Shown here piece after piece: positions 1 to 5,563 of a DNA stretch of 5,750 nucleotides. Origin of the DNA: Verrucomicrobiota bacterium (GTDB lineage: Bacteria > Verrucomicrobiota > Kiritimatiellia > Kiritimatiellales > Pontiellaceae). Numbering within the stretch: position 1 is the stretch's first letter; each line of letters starts with the position of its first letter. Both the position numbers and the translations under genes were made by a program. The stretch lies in the NCBI GenBank assembly GCA_003532555.1, contig DOEU01000096.1:1-5750 (forward strand), in the 5' to 3' direction. The notes under the pieces are model-generated. The model did not search any database. It was given only the letters and a program-made list of their open reading frames with translations, and was not told the DNA's origin.

Positions 1-803
1 TAATCATGAGCATCTTCTTTTGTTCGCTGAATAAATGTCTCACCGCGATCTGAATCATAGCCTCGTGTCTCTTGATTAACGATTCCACCACTATCCAAAA
101 CATTGATCTGACGATCGATTTCATATGAAATAGCCTCTTGAATAAAAGCGAATGAATTCATATTTTTGATCTCGACCTTCGAACCCAACTCTTTATGACC
201 AATGGGACGTACAGAGATATTTACGTCAGATCGCATCTGACCTTTTTCTTGATCACAAGAACTGATTCCACCGTATTGCATGATTTGTTTGATAGCAGTC
301 ATATACGCCAATGCATCATCGCTAGAATGCATGCATGGATGTGAAACGATTTCCATTAGGGCTGTTCCGGCCCGATTATAATCAACTAGGCTAGCCCCAC
401 TAACATGAATATTCTTCGCCGCATTTTCTTCCTGATGAATGCGCTCTATTTCAAAACGCTTCCGCGTTCCGTTCACATCCACTTCAATGAATCCATCCAA
501 ACAAAGCGGCTGATCCGCCTGCGTAATTTGATAGTTTTTAGCCATATCCGGATAAAAATAATTTTTCCGATCCCAACGACTCAGCCGATTAATCGAACAG
601 TTCAGCAACAGACCTGCCTTACAGCACAATTCAATCGCTTTTTTATTCAGTACCGGCATAGCGCCTGGATAACCCAAACAAACAGGGCAAACGTGTGTAT
701 TCGCTGCTGCTCCATAGACATATTTACAACCGCAAAACATCTTTGTTACTGTCTTCTGCATCACATGTGTTTCAAGCCCAATAGTCGCTTCGTATTTATT
801 CAT
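1..803 (-). CDS. gatB: Glu/Asp-tRNA(Gln/Asn) amidotransferase subunit B, 5' part (runs off left edge)
   Basis: GatB is the tRNA-binding and kinase/transamidation subunit of GatCAB. It activates the side chain of Glu or Asp mischarged on tRNA(Gln)/tRNA(Asn) and uses ammonia channelled from GatA. The 267 complete codons seen here cover the N-terminal part of the catalytic domain. The frame is open to position 1, and the family is usually about 475-500 residues, so the C-terminal third or more is missing because of the window edge. Visible family blocks are IGLETHV (8-14), FCGC (23-26), NTHVCPVCLGYPGAMPVLNKK (35-55), the FYPDMAKNYQI region (83-93), the HQEENAAK region (123-130), DYNRAGTALMEIV (141-153) and RSDVNISVRP (191-200). 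The start overlaps the gatA stop by 8 bases (ATGAATAA), with GGAG at 814-811 seven bases upstream, which supports this start and translational coupling to gatA. The usual HLEEDAGK motif reads HQEENAAK here. Identification is very secure. Confidence 0.97.
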   Translation of the reverse strand, partial: MNKYEATIGLETHVMQKTVTKMFCGCKYVYGAAANTHVCPVCLGYPGAMPVLNKKAIELCCKAGLLLNCSINRLSRWDRKNYFYPDMAKNYQITQADQPLCLDGFIEVDVNGTRKRFEIERIHQEENAAKNIHVSGASLVDYNRAGTALMEIVSHPCMHSSDDALAYMTAIKQIMQYGGISSCDQEKGQMRSDVNISVRPIGHKELGSKVEIKNMNSFAFIQEAISYEIDRQINVLDSGGIVNQETRGYDSDRGETFIQRTKEDAHD

Positions 804-2268
804 GAGATGACTCCGGCTTGCGTAAATGCCAATCGGTATTTTGCTCATACTGATAAGCAATATCCAAAATGGTTTGTTCTCTGAGATGATCCCCGATGAC
901 TTGCAGTCCGATTGGCAACCCCGCCTCCGAAAATCCGCACGGTACAGATAGCGCACAATTTCCCGCCAAATTGACCGAAGTTGTTAGAATATCATCCAAA
1001 TACATCTTTAACGGATCATGAGTTTTTTCTCCTCGACGATAGGCGGGCGTCGGCGTCACAGGAGCCAGCAAAGCATCACATTTTTTAAATACTTTTTTGA
1101 AATCTTCTTTAATCAACTCTTGAACCTGCTGAGCCCGCTTGTAATAAGCGTCATAATATCCGCTACTTAGCACATATGTTCCGAGAATAATCCGACGCTT
1201 AGCTTCGGGTCCTAAGCCCGCCGCCCGTGTCTTTGCATAAAGTTCCGCTGGATTAGCCCCCTCTTCCCGTAAGCCATATCGGATGCCATCAAAACGGGCT
1301 AAGTTAGCCGAAGCCTCTGCCGTCGCGATGATATAATACACCGAGATCGCATAATTTGTATGCGGTAGACTCACATCGACAATTTCTGCACCCAATGAAC
1401 GACATTTTCCAACTGCCGCTCGAACTGCTTGCTCCACTTCGGGATCAATCCCATTCATAAAGTATTCGCGAGGCAATCCCAACTTCATCCCCTTCAGCGA
1501 TTTTGATTGATCTAATCCAGCACTATAATCCGGTACTGGAGCATCGAGCGAAGTTGCATCTTTTGGATCAAAACCACTAATAACTTCTAACAGTAATGCC
1601 GCATCACGAACCGTTTTCGTGATAGGTCCAATTTGATCAAGCGAAGAAGCAAAAGCCGTCAGCCCATAGCGAGAAACTCTTCCATATGTGGGCTTGAGTC
1701 CAACACATCCGCAAAAAGCAGCCGGCTGTCGAATCGATCCTCCGGTATCTGAACCCAGCGAAGCGATCGCATGATCTGCTGCAACCGAAGCCGCCGAGCC
1801 ACCCGACGACCCTCCTGGAACATGATCTAAATGCCAAGGATTAGAGGTGGTTCCCAAAGCTGCATTTTCCGTACTCGAACCCATTGCAAATTCGTCCATA
1901 TTCACGCGCCCAAACATGACCGCACCCGCTTCACGTAATTTAGTAATCACCGTCGCATCATATGGCGAAATATAGCCCTTTAAAATTTCAGAAGAACATG
2001 TACAAGGATTCCCCTTCACATTGATCAAATCTTTTATCGAAATCGGAATGCCCAATAACGAATTCGATCCATGTTGAGCACGTTGTTCATCTGCTTGAAG
2101 AGCCTCGCGATGAATCTGCTCTCGATTTAATGAAATATAAGCGCCCACCCGCCCAGCATCCTGCTCAATCACATCGAATAACTGCTCAACCAACTCGACA
2201 GATGAACTCGCTCCTTCACTTAAACTAGAACGCAACTCTTCAATCGTTTGTGTATGTAATGATTTCAT
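796..2268 (-). CDS. gatA: Glu/Asp-tRNA(Gln/Asn) amidotransferase subunit A (amidase)
   Basis: GatA is the glutaminase/asparaginase subunit of GatCAB. It hydrolyses glutamine to supply ammonia, through an internal tunnel, to GatB. The 490-residue product has normal family length and an intact amidase-signature domain. The Ser-cisSer-Lys triad is visible as K79 (in SIKD), S154 (in PGGSSGGSAA, 151-160) and S178 (in GSDTGGSIRQP, 172-182). These are the same residue numbers as in the well-studied Staphylococcus aureus GatA. Further family blocks are FGRVNMDEFAMGSSTEN (119-135), the GLKPTYGRVSRYGL region (190-203) and DQIGPITK (211-218). The C-terminal SVPCGFSEAGLPIGLQVIG region (441-459) is also typical. 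The gene starts 5 bases after the gatC stop and overlaps gatB by 8 bases, so it sits mid-operon. No clear SD sequence precedes its ATG, so translation probably depends on ribosomes finishing gatC. The enzyme should be functional and cytosolic. Confidence 0.98.
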   Translation of the reverse strand: MKSLHTQTIEELRSSLSEGASSSVELVEQLFDVIEQDAGRVGAYISLNREQIHREALQADEQRAQHGSNSLLGIPISIKDLINVKGNPCTCSSEILKGYISPYDATVITKLREAGAVMFGRVNMDEFAMGSSTENAALGTTSNPWHLDHVPGGSSGGSAASVAADHAIASLGSDTGGSIRQPAAFCGCVGLKPTYGRVSRYGLTAFASSLDQIGPITKTVRDAALLLEVISGFDPKDATSLDAPVPDYSAGLDQSKSLKGMKLGLPREYFMNGIDPEVEQAVRAAVGKCRSLGAEIVDVSLPHTNYAISVYYIIATAEASANLARFDGIRYGLREEGANPAELYAKTRAAGLGPEAKRRIILGTYVLSSGYYDAYYKRAQQVQELIKEDFKKVFKKCDALLAPVTPTPAYRRGEKTHDPLKMYLDDILTTSVNLAGNCALSVPCGFSEAGLPIGLQVIGDHLREQTILDIAYQYEQNTDWHLRKPESSHE

Positions 2269-2273
2269 AAATA

Positions 2274-2567
2274 CTATTGATCAATAATTTTTGGAACACG
2301 AATACACCCATCGGCGGAAGCCGGTGCGTTTTGAATAACGTCCTCATGTGAAATCGATTCCTTAGCTACATCATCACGTAACTCCGATAGAGATAACCCT
2401 CGATTCAGTTGGCAAATATTTTCTGACAAATCCACTTCGTTCAGTTGGTCAACATACGCCAAAACCTGATCTAGCTGAGCCTGAAATAGCTCCTTTTCCT
2501 GATCCGACAGCTCAAGTGAAGCGAGTCTAGCTATATACGCAACATTCATTGAATGATTTTCTGACAT
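2274..2567 (-). CDS. gatC: Glu/Asp-tRNA(Gln/Asn) amidotransferase subunit C
   Basis: GatC is the small non-catalytic subunit that wraps around GatA and GatB and stabilises the complex. The 97-residue product has the usual size. It shows the family's N-terminal helical segment (VAYIARLASLELSDQE, about 9-24, then a helix ending in YVDQLNEVDL at about 38-47). A LRDDV element follows (63-67), and the C-terminal NAP...DGCIRVPKII block is at about 80-94. The start at 2567 is favoured over an in-frame Met at residue 7 because AGGAG (2578-2574) lies six bases upstream of it. It is the first gene of the gatCAB operon. A 68-base gap with a plausible promoter separates it from the preceding epsI-like gene on the same strand, so some read-through from the sorting genes is also possible. 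Confidence 0.95.
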   Translation of the reverse strand: MSENHSMNVAYIARLASLELSDQEKELFQAQLDQVLAYVDQLNEVDLSENICQLNRGLSLSELRDDVAKESISHEDVIQNAPASADGCIRVPKIIDQ

Positions 2568-2589
2568 ACAATACTCCTGAAAGTTTAGA

Positions 2590-2617
2590 AGTATAGGGAT
2601 TACGCTCTAGTGTGCAA
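2590..2617 (-). promoter_or_regulatory. Putative sigma-70-type promoter of gatCAB
   Basis: On the minus strand a TATACT -10 box (2595-2590, one mismatch to TATAAT) sits 16 bases after a weak TTGCAC -35 box (2617-2612). Transcription would start near 2583, leaving a short leader that holds the AGGAG ribosome site of gatC. An imperfect palindrome (TATTC-AA-GAATA on the plus strand, 2618-2629) directly abuts the -35 box and could be an operator. The -10 and spacing are good and the -35 is poor, so this is a reasoned guess. Confidence 0.5.
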
Positions 2618-2635
2618 TATTCAAGAATACTTACT

Positions 2636-3433
2636 TCATTGCTGAGCATACACCCTGCTACGAAATGCATCGGTTAGTACCTCAGGATAAACCTGTTGAA
2701 CGAAACTGAGAATATGCTCTTCAAAATCAGTCCCTTCCGCTTCACGCTTACCTGATACCGCAATGTAAGCCCATCGATTCGCCTCACTATTAATCACTCG
2801 ATCCCACGCCAACCAAAACATGCGAACATAATGTGATGAAGTTTCCCGGGTCTGCCCCACAAACCAGTAAGCATAAAATCCGTAATAAGGGACTTCACCT
2901 TCCTCCGTTTGAAATACACGTGAGGTCTTGATCACTCGCACATCCAATGGATCACGCCCAGCAATCGGCACTTCAAGTGAATATTCACTTTCTAGCGTAT
3001 TGCCCTGTCCTTTCAAACAGCGTTGAGGACGGTGAATACTATCTCGAGCCGATCCCGATAAAACAATGGATGTATGTAATCGCATACCCGCTGCATTCGT
3101 AAAAGCCGACTTAACAAATTCTGTATCAGCCGGCAACTGCTCTTTTTCAGCTCTTGAACAGTTATAAAGTCTATCACCACCATTAGGACATATGTCAGGA
3201 AAGACTAAATCGCGAACATAATATGCTGCATCTTTATAACCTTTTGCACAAGTGTCAGGATTGTGACAAAATTTTAAATCATTACCAACCCAATCACCAA
3301 CCTGATTCGGAAAATCCATCGAAACACCCGGAATTTGATTTAACTTTACCCCGACAGAAGATGTCAGCGCATACATTGTCAATGACATGAGAAAAATGAG
3401 CGTTATGAACGGCTTAAATAAACTTTTTTCCAT
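2636..3433 (-). CDS. EpsI-family exosortase-associated protein (DUF3485-like)
   Basis: EpsI-family proteins are partners of exosortases, found as separate genes or fused to the exosortase C-terminus. Their exact role in PEP-CTERM sorting or exopolysaccharide export is not settled. This 265-residue protein has an N-terminal hydrophobic segment (about 8-24) likely to act as a signal anchor, placing the rest outside the membrane. Family features are the early FPNQVGDWVG block (41-50), LPADTEF (100-106), SIVLSG (122-127), HRPQRCLKGQG (134-144) and the aromatic YAYWFVGQ...RMFWLAWDRV region (187-213). A Cys-bearing insert (C56, C62, C82, C92) precedes the core; such inserts are, as I recall, common in PVC-type EpsI proteins. 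The gene overlaps the upstream exosortase by 31 bases. AAGGAG (3450-3445) lies 11 bases before its ATG, a rather long spacing, but no better in-frame start is visible. The family call is strong and the biochemical function is open. Confidence 0.85.
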   Translation of the reverse strand: MEKSLFKPFITLIFLMSLTMYALTSSVGVKLNQIPGVSMDFPNQVGDWVGNDLKFCHNPDTCAKGYKDAAYYVRDLVFPDICPNGGDRLYNCSRAEKEQLPADTEFVKSAFTNAAGMRLHTSIVLSGSARDSIHRPQRCLKGQGNTLESEYSLEVPIAGRDPLDVRVIKTSRVFQTEEGEVPYYGFYAYWFVGQTRETSSHYVRMFWLAWDRVINSEANRWAYIAVSGKREAEGTDFEEHILSFVQQVYPEVLTDAFRSRVYAQQ

Positions 3434-4377
3434 GTTCGAAAAGACTCCTTGTAGTTAATTTGAAGCAACTTACCACACCCAATCATTAAGCTGATCGCAA
3501 GCGCAAAAAGAACATAACCAGACCAGTCATGGTGAAGCCCTGTGCCAAACTGCTGTCCCGCCGTAATTGATACCAACGCAATTGAAATAATCCGGCCAAT
3601 GTTACCCGCAACCGCAATAGGAATCGACGCCAAAAACAAGAACCATTTGGAAATAAATGATTTTTGCGTATAATGCGCATATACCGCCGAAAGAGCCGTC
3701 ATCGCTAACAGCGAACGCAATCCCGAACAAGGCGCCTCAACATTCAATCGAAAGAATGGACTCATCAACTGGGTTCCCACACGCTCACACTCAATGCCTA
3801 AACCATTCAGCAACCCATACGCCATCGAAGTAGCTACCATCTGCAACGGGCCCGATAACGCATCTAAAAAGTTCAACGGCACACAAAATATCAAATACGA
3901 GCAAGGAAAGATCAATAGTTTAGCCAGTTTCCATCCAAAAAAGTACAAGGGGATTCCCCACAATAACAAAATTAAACTGATCAGCGAAATACGCGTCTGC
4001 TGCATTTTAGCTCCAAGCCAATGAAATGATAACGCCATAACAATCACGGCCAGCCCCCACAAGCAGATTTGCTTCGGTGCCAATTTAATCTCTTCACGCC
4101 GATGCCATAGAACTGCTAGACTTACAAACGGAATTAAAAAGCCGTGAGAATAGTCCGCTCCAAATGATTGTTTATCCGACCAACGAGAAACCATCCAAAC
4201 AAATGCCGAAGAACTATTCACATTTTCAACTGTGTTTCCAAACAGATGGAACAATATAAAAAGAAACCCAATCAAAACCGAAGATAAAGCAATATTGATT
4301 ACCTCATAGGACTGCAAGGCGCCCAACCGCCACCGATCACTCCAAATAAGTGATCCGCTCTGTGTAAGTACTTTCAT
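3403..4377 (-). CDS. Exosortase/archaeosortase-family membrane transpeptidase-like protein
   Basis: Exosortases are multi-pass inner-membrane cysteine proteases/transpeptidases thought to cleave C-terminal sorting signals such as PEP-CTERM. They are usually linked to exopolysaccharide or extracellular-matrix production. The 324-residue product has about eight hydrophobic segments by eye (near 27-46, 77-91, 104-118, 130-147, 151-166, 221-236, 244-262, 286-302). The proposed Cys-Arg-His catalytic set is intact: C217 in APCSGLRS (215-222), R262 in GNIGRII (258-264), and H282/H283 in HHDWSGYVLF (282-291). The early DYSHGFLIP block (75-83) and LLLWGIPLYFFGW (137-149) also fit the family. The C-terminus is a short basic cytosolic tail with no EpsI domain, consistent with the separate partner encoded next. 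The start is supported by GAGGG (4387-4383) five bases upstream. I cannot assign an exosortase subtype. No PEP-CTERM target or EPS gene lies in the window. Confidence 0.9.
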   Translation of the reverse strand: MKVLTQSGSLIWSDRWRLGALQSYEVINIALSSVLIGFLFILFHLFGNTVENVNSSSAFVWMVSRWSDKQSFGADYSHGFLIPFVSLAVLWHRREEIKLAPKQICLWGLAVIVMALSFHWLGAKMQQTRISLISLILLLWGIPLYFFGWKLAKLLIFPCSYLIFCVPLNFLDALSGPLQMVATSMAYGLLNGLGIECERVGTQLMSPFFRLNVEAPCSGLRSLLAMTALSAVYAHYTQKSFISKWFLFLASIPIAVAGNIGRIISIALVSITAGQQFGTGLHHDWSGYVLFALAISLMIGCGKLLQINYKESFRTWKKVYLSRS

Positions 4378-4402
4378 TTATACCCTCGTAAAATTCTTCC
4401 CT

Positions 4403-4430
4403 AATTTATCAAGAACTCCCGTTAGATCAA
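4403..4430 (-). promoter_or_regulatory. Putative promoter and repeated sites upstream of the exosortase gene
   Basis: On the minus strand TTGATC (4430-4425) and TAAATT (4408-4403) form a moderate -35/-10 pair with a 16-base spacer, placing the start near 4396 and a leader of about 20 bases. Two direct repeats surround it. CTAATTTATC (plus strand) occurs at 4401-4410 and 4435-4444, and ATCAAGA occurs at 4408-4414 and 4426-4432. The second pair is 18 bases apart, less than two helical turns. They could bind a regulator or be chance in A+T-rich DNA. Confidence 0.4.
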
Positions 4431-4456
4431 GAGGCTAATTTATCGGGAATTAACCC

Positions 4457-4484
4457 TTGAAAAGTAAGAGGCAATGACAATAAT
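4457..4484 (+). promoter_or_regulatory. Promoter of tRNA-Gly
   Basis: TTGAAA (4457-4462, one mismatch to TTGACA) is followed after 16 bases by AATAAT (4479-4484, one mismatch to TATAAT). Transcription would start around 4490, about ten bases before the mature tRNA 5' end, as is usual for tRNA transcripts. It diverges from the exosortase promoter. Confidence 0.65.
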
Positions 4485-4500
4485 CACTATCTCCAATTTA

Positions 4501-4575
4501 GCGAGCGTAGCTCAGTGGTAGAGCCCCACCTTGCCAAGGTGACTGTCGTGAGTTCGAATCTCATCGCTCGCTCCA
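4501..4575 (+). tRNA. tRNA-Gly (anticodon GCC)
   Basis: A complete 75-base cloverleaf can be folded by eye. The acceptor stem GCGAGCG/CGCTCGC is perfect. The D arm is GCTC/GAGC with AGTGGTA in the loop. The anticodon loop TTGCCAA presents GCC, the variable region is five bases, and the T arm GTGAG-TTCGAAT-CTCAT carries one G-U pair. Discriminator T and an encoded CCA follow. It decodes GGC and GGU. One oddity is a C-A mismatch at the first anticodon-stem pair (27-43), with C at position 26. The other four pairs of that stem are intact, so the tRNA is probably functional. Confidence 0.97.
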
Positions 4576-4579
4576 TTTT

Positions 4580-4612
4580 AAAAAAGCCCATCTTATTTAG
4601 GTGGGCTTTTTT
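4580..4612 (+). terminator. Rho-independent terminator after tRNA-Gly
   Basis: A seven-pair stem GCCCATC/GGTGGGC (4586-4592 with 4600-4606, one G-U pair) closes a seven-base loop. It is flanked by an A run upstream and a T run (4607-4612) downstream that extend the stem. It begins five bases after the tRNA-Gly CCA, so it should separate this transcript from the following tRNA-Arg. Because of the symmetric A and T tracts it could also work on the minus strand. Confidence 0.9.
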
Positions 4613-4650
4613 ATTAAATAGCTTATCTTTTAAATGCTTTTTATCAAAAA

Positions 4651-4727
4651 GCTCCGGTAGCTCAGCTGGACAGAGCGACAGATTCCTAATCTGTAGGTCG
4701 GAGGTTCGAACCCTCTTCGGAGCACCA
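4651..4727 (+). tRNA. tRNA-Arg (anticodon CCT)
   Basis: A complete 77-base cloverleaf is present. The acceptor stem is GCTCCGG/TCGGAGC, ending in one G-U pair. The D arm is GCTC/GAGC with a nine-base loop, and the anticodon stem ACAGA/TCTGT is perfect. The loop TTCCTAA presents CCT, the T arm is GGAGG-TTCGAAC-CCTCT, and discriminator A plus an encoded CCA follow. It reads the AGG codon. A promoter is not obvious in the A+T-rich 38 bases between the preceding terminator and the gene, and no hairpin terminator is visible just downstream. Arg tRNA 3' ends are common integration targets for mobile elements, which matters for the unusual DNA that follows. Confidence 0.97.
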
Positions 4728-4958
4728 CTTTCTCCCTATTCTATTGATTAACTGTCCTTACCTGTCATCAACTGAGATGTCCCTAAAGCTTGTATTTAAT
4801 ACCACCTTAATACCACCCTACCTCGGATAGCTCACTGCTTTTTTTAAAGTACAGGGGGTCATCTAGGGGTACCCATCGGAGCCAACTTCCTCTGCGATAT
4901 AGTATTTAGACCTTCACCAACATTTGAAAAATTTGACCTATGTGGTAAAAGAAAAATT
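4728..4958. other. Non-coding stretch between tRNA-Arg and the DUF3127 gene
   Basis: No convincing coding frame is seen on either strand in these 231 bases. The stretch holds an exact tandem 11-base repeat (4796-4817), an imperfect resemblance to the tRNA-Arg 3' end (about 4871-4893), and an 8-base palindrome GGGTACCC (4867-4874). The only promoter-like piece is TATAGT (4898-4903), which has no matching -35 box. How the downstream gene is transcribed is not clear from the sequence. Confidence 0.6.
4796..4817. repeat. Tandem 11-base repeat TTAATACCACC x2
   Basis: Two perfect head-to-tail copies of TTAATACCACC (4796-4806 and 4807-4817) lie 69 bases past the tRNA-Arg CCA. On the other strand this reads GGTGGTATTAA twice. 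The period is close to one helical turn, so a protein would meet both copies on the same DNA face. Similar GTGGTATT-like repeats occur beside tRNA-linked integrase genes in some genomes (from memory). A link to recombination here is only an inference. Confidence 0.7.
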
Positions 4959-5525
4959 ATGAAAAAAATGGCATATGAATTAACTGGAAAAATTAAATTA
5001 CTACAAGAGACGCAAACGTTCGGAAGTGGTTTTCAGAAACGTGAGATTGTAGTGACGGTAGAAGAGGGCAAGTATCCACAAGATATCTGTTTGGAGTTTG
5101 TTCAGGATAAAATTAATTTACTCGATAGTTTATCAGCTGGTCAGGAAGTTACGGTGACATTTGATATTCGGGGTCGTGAATACAACGGACGGTACTTTAA
5201 TAATTTGCAAGGGTGGAAAATCAGCGCGGATGCGACCCAGGTGGCTTCAGATCAACCTCCTGTGAGCGATGCAGGCGTTCCGGCTGATTTTAAGGAACCA
5301 AATAAAAGTAGAGAAATGGTTTTAATTGAGGCAATAAATAAAAAGAAAAAAAATTCAAGTAATTTGAAAAAAAAGAAAAAAAAGAAAAAAAAGAAAAAAT
5401 TACCTGAACCAAAAAACGACTACAGTAAAAATAGTGAAACTGCGTTTGATAGGGCAATAAAGTACAATGTTAATGATCGCGACGCTTGGAAAAGAATGTC
5501 GGGTAGAAATCGTTACGATAGATAG
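4959..5525 (+). CDS. DUF3127-domain (OB-fold-like) protein with poly-lysine linker and novel basic tail
   Basis: Residues about 4-89 match the DUF3127 family, a small OB-fold-like domain thought by resemblance to single-stranded DNA-binding proteins to bind nucleic acid. Visible blocks are MAYELTGKIKLL (4-15), FQKREIVV (25-32), KYPQDICLEF (38-47), DKINLLDSLSAGQEVTVTFDI (50-70) and REYNGRYFNNLQGWKI (73-88). A polar linker follows (90-120), then a lysine-rich stretch (128-131 and eleven consecutive Lys at 137-147). The last 41 residues form a charged tail ending RMSGRNRYDR that I do not recognise. The acidic C-terminal tip typical of SSBs is absent. Either Met1 (4959) or Met4 (4968) may be the true start; Met4 fits the family N-terminus better, and neither has a good SD site. 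The gene is visibly A+T-richer than gatCAB. Molecular function is unknown. Confidence 0.85.
   Translation: MKKMAYELTGKIKLLQETQTFGSGFQKREIVVTVEEGKYPQDICLEFVQDKINLLDSLSAGQEVTVTFDIRGREYNGRYFNNLQGWKISADATQVASDQPPVSDAGVPADFKEPNKSREMVLIEAINKKKKNSSNLKKKKKKKKKKKLPEPKNDYSKNSETAFDRAIKYNVNDRDAWKRMSGRNRYDR
5367..5399 (+). repeat. In-frame 9-base tandem repeat (AAAAAAAAG x3 plus partial)
   Basis: Three exact copies of AAAAAAAAG (5367-5375, 5376-5384, 5385-5393) and six further A bases encode the eleven-lysine run of the DUF3127 protein. A related A8 run lies just upstream (5346-5353). Each unit is read AAA AAA AAG, so copy number changes keep the frame, while slippage within a run of eight A would shift it. 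Confidence 0.9.
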
Positions 5526-5563
5526 TAAACTTTAAACGATATTCTTCCGATCTAGATCTATCT

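Noticed and set aside
405..884. Plus-strand open frame of 159 codons
   Set aside because: It lies antisense to the start of gatB and the end of gatA, both of which have clear family motifs. Its translation resembles no family.
1637..1837. Small minus-strand frame within gatA
   Set aside because: It is an out-of-frame shadow of the conserved amidase-signature region of gatA.
3486..4024. Short frames on both strands within the exosortase gene
   Set aside because: They overlap the catalytic region of a well-supported gene and have no motifs or ribosome sites.
4515..4751. Plus-strand open frame of 78 codons
   Set aside because: It runs through both tRNA genes and the terminator, so it is a chance open frame.
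4867..4874. Palindrome GGGTACCC
   Set aside because: It is only eight bases with no repeat partner or nearby promoter; this is expected by chance.
4933..4961. TTGACC followed by ATTATG as a promoter for the DUF3127 gene
   Set aside because: The -10 candidate is a poor match and overlaps the start codon, which would leave no leader.
4959..5525. DUF3127 gene as a frameshifted pseudogene caused by the A tracts
   Set aside because: The frame stays open across the tract for another 41 codons with a plausible charged tail. The -1 frame stops two codons after the tract, and the +1 frame closes at 5458 without a family-like ending.
5549..5558. Palindrome GATCTAGATC between the convergent stops as a terminator
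   Set aside because: It is too short and A+T-rich, leaves no real loop and lacks a clear T tract in the proper place.
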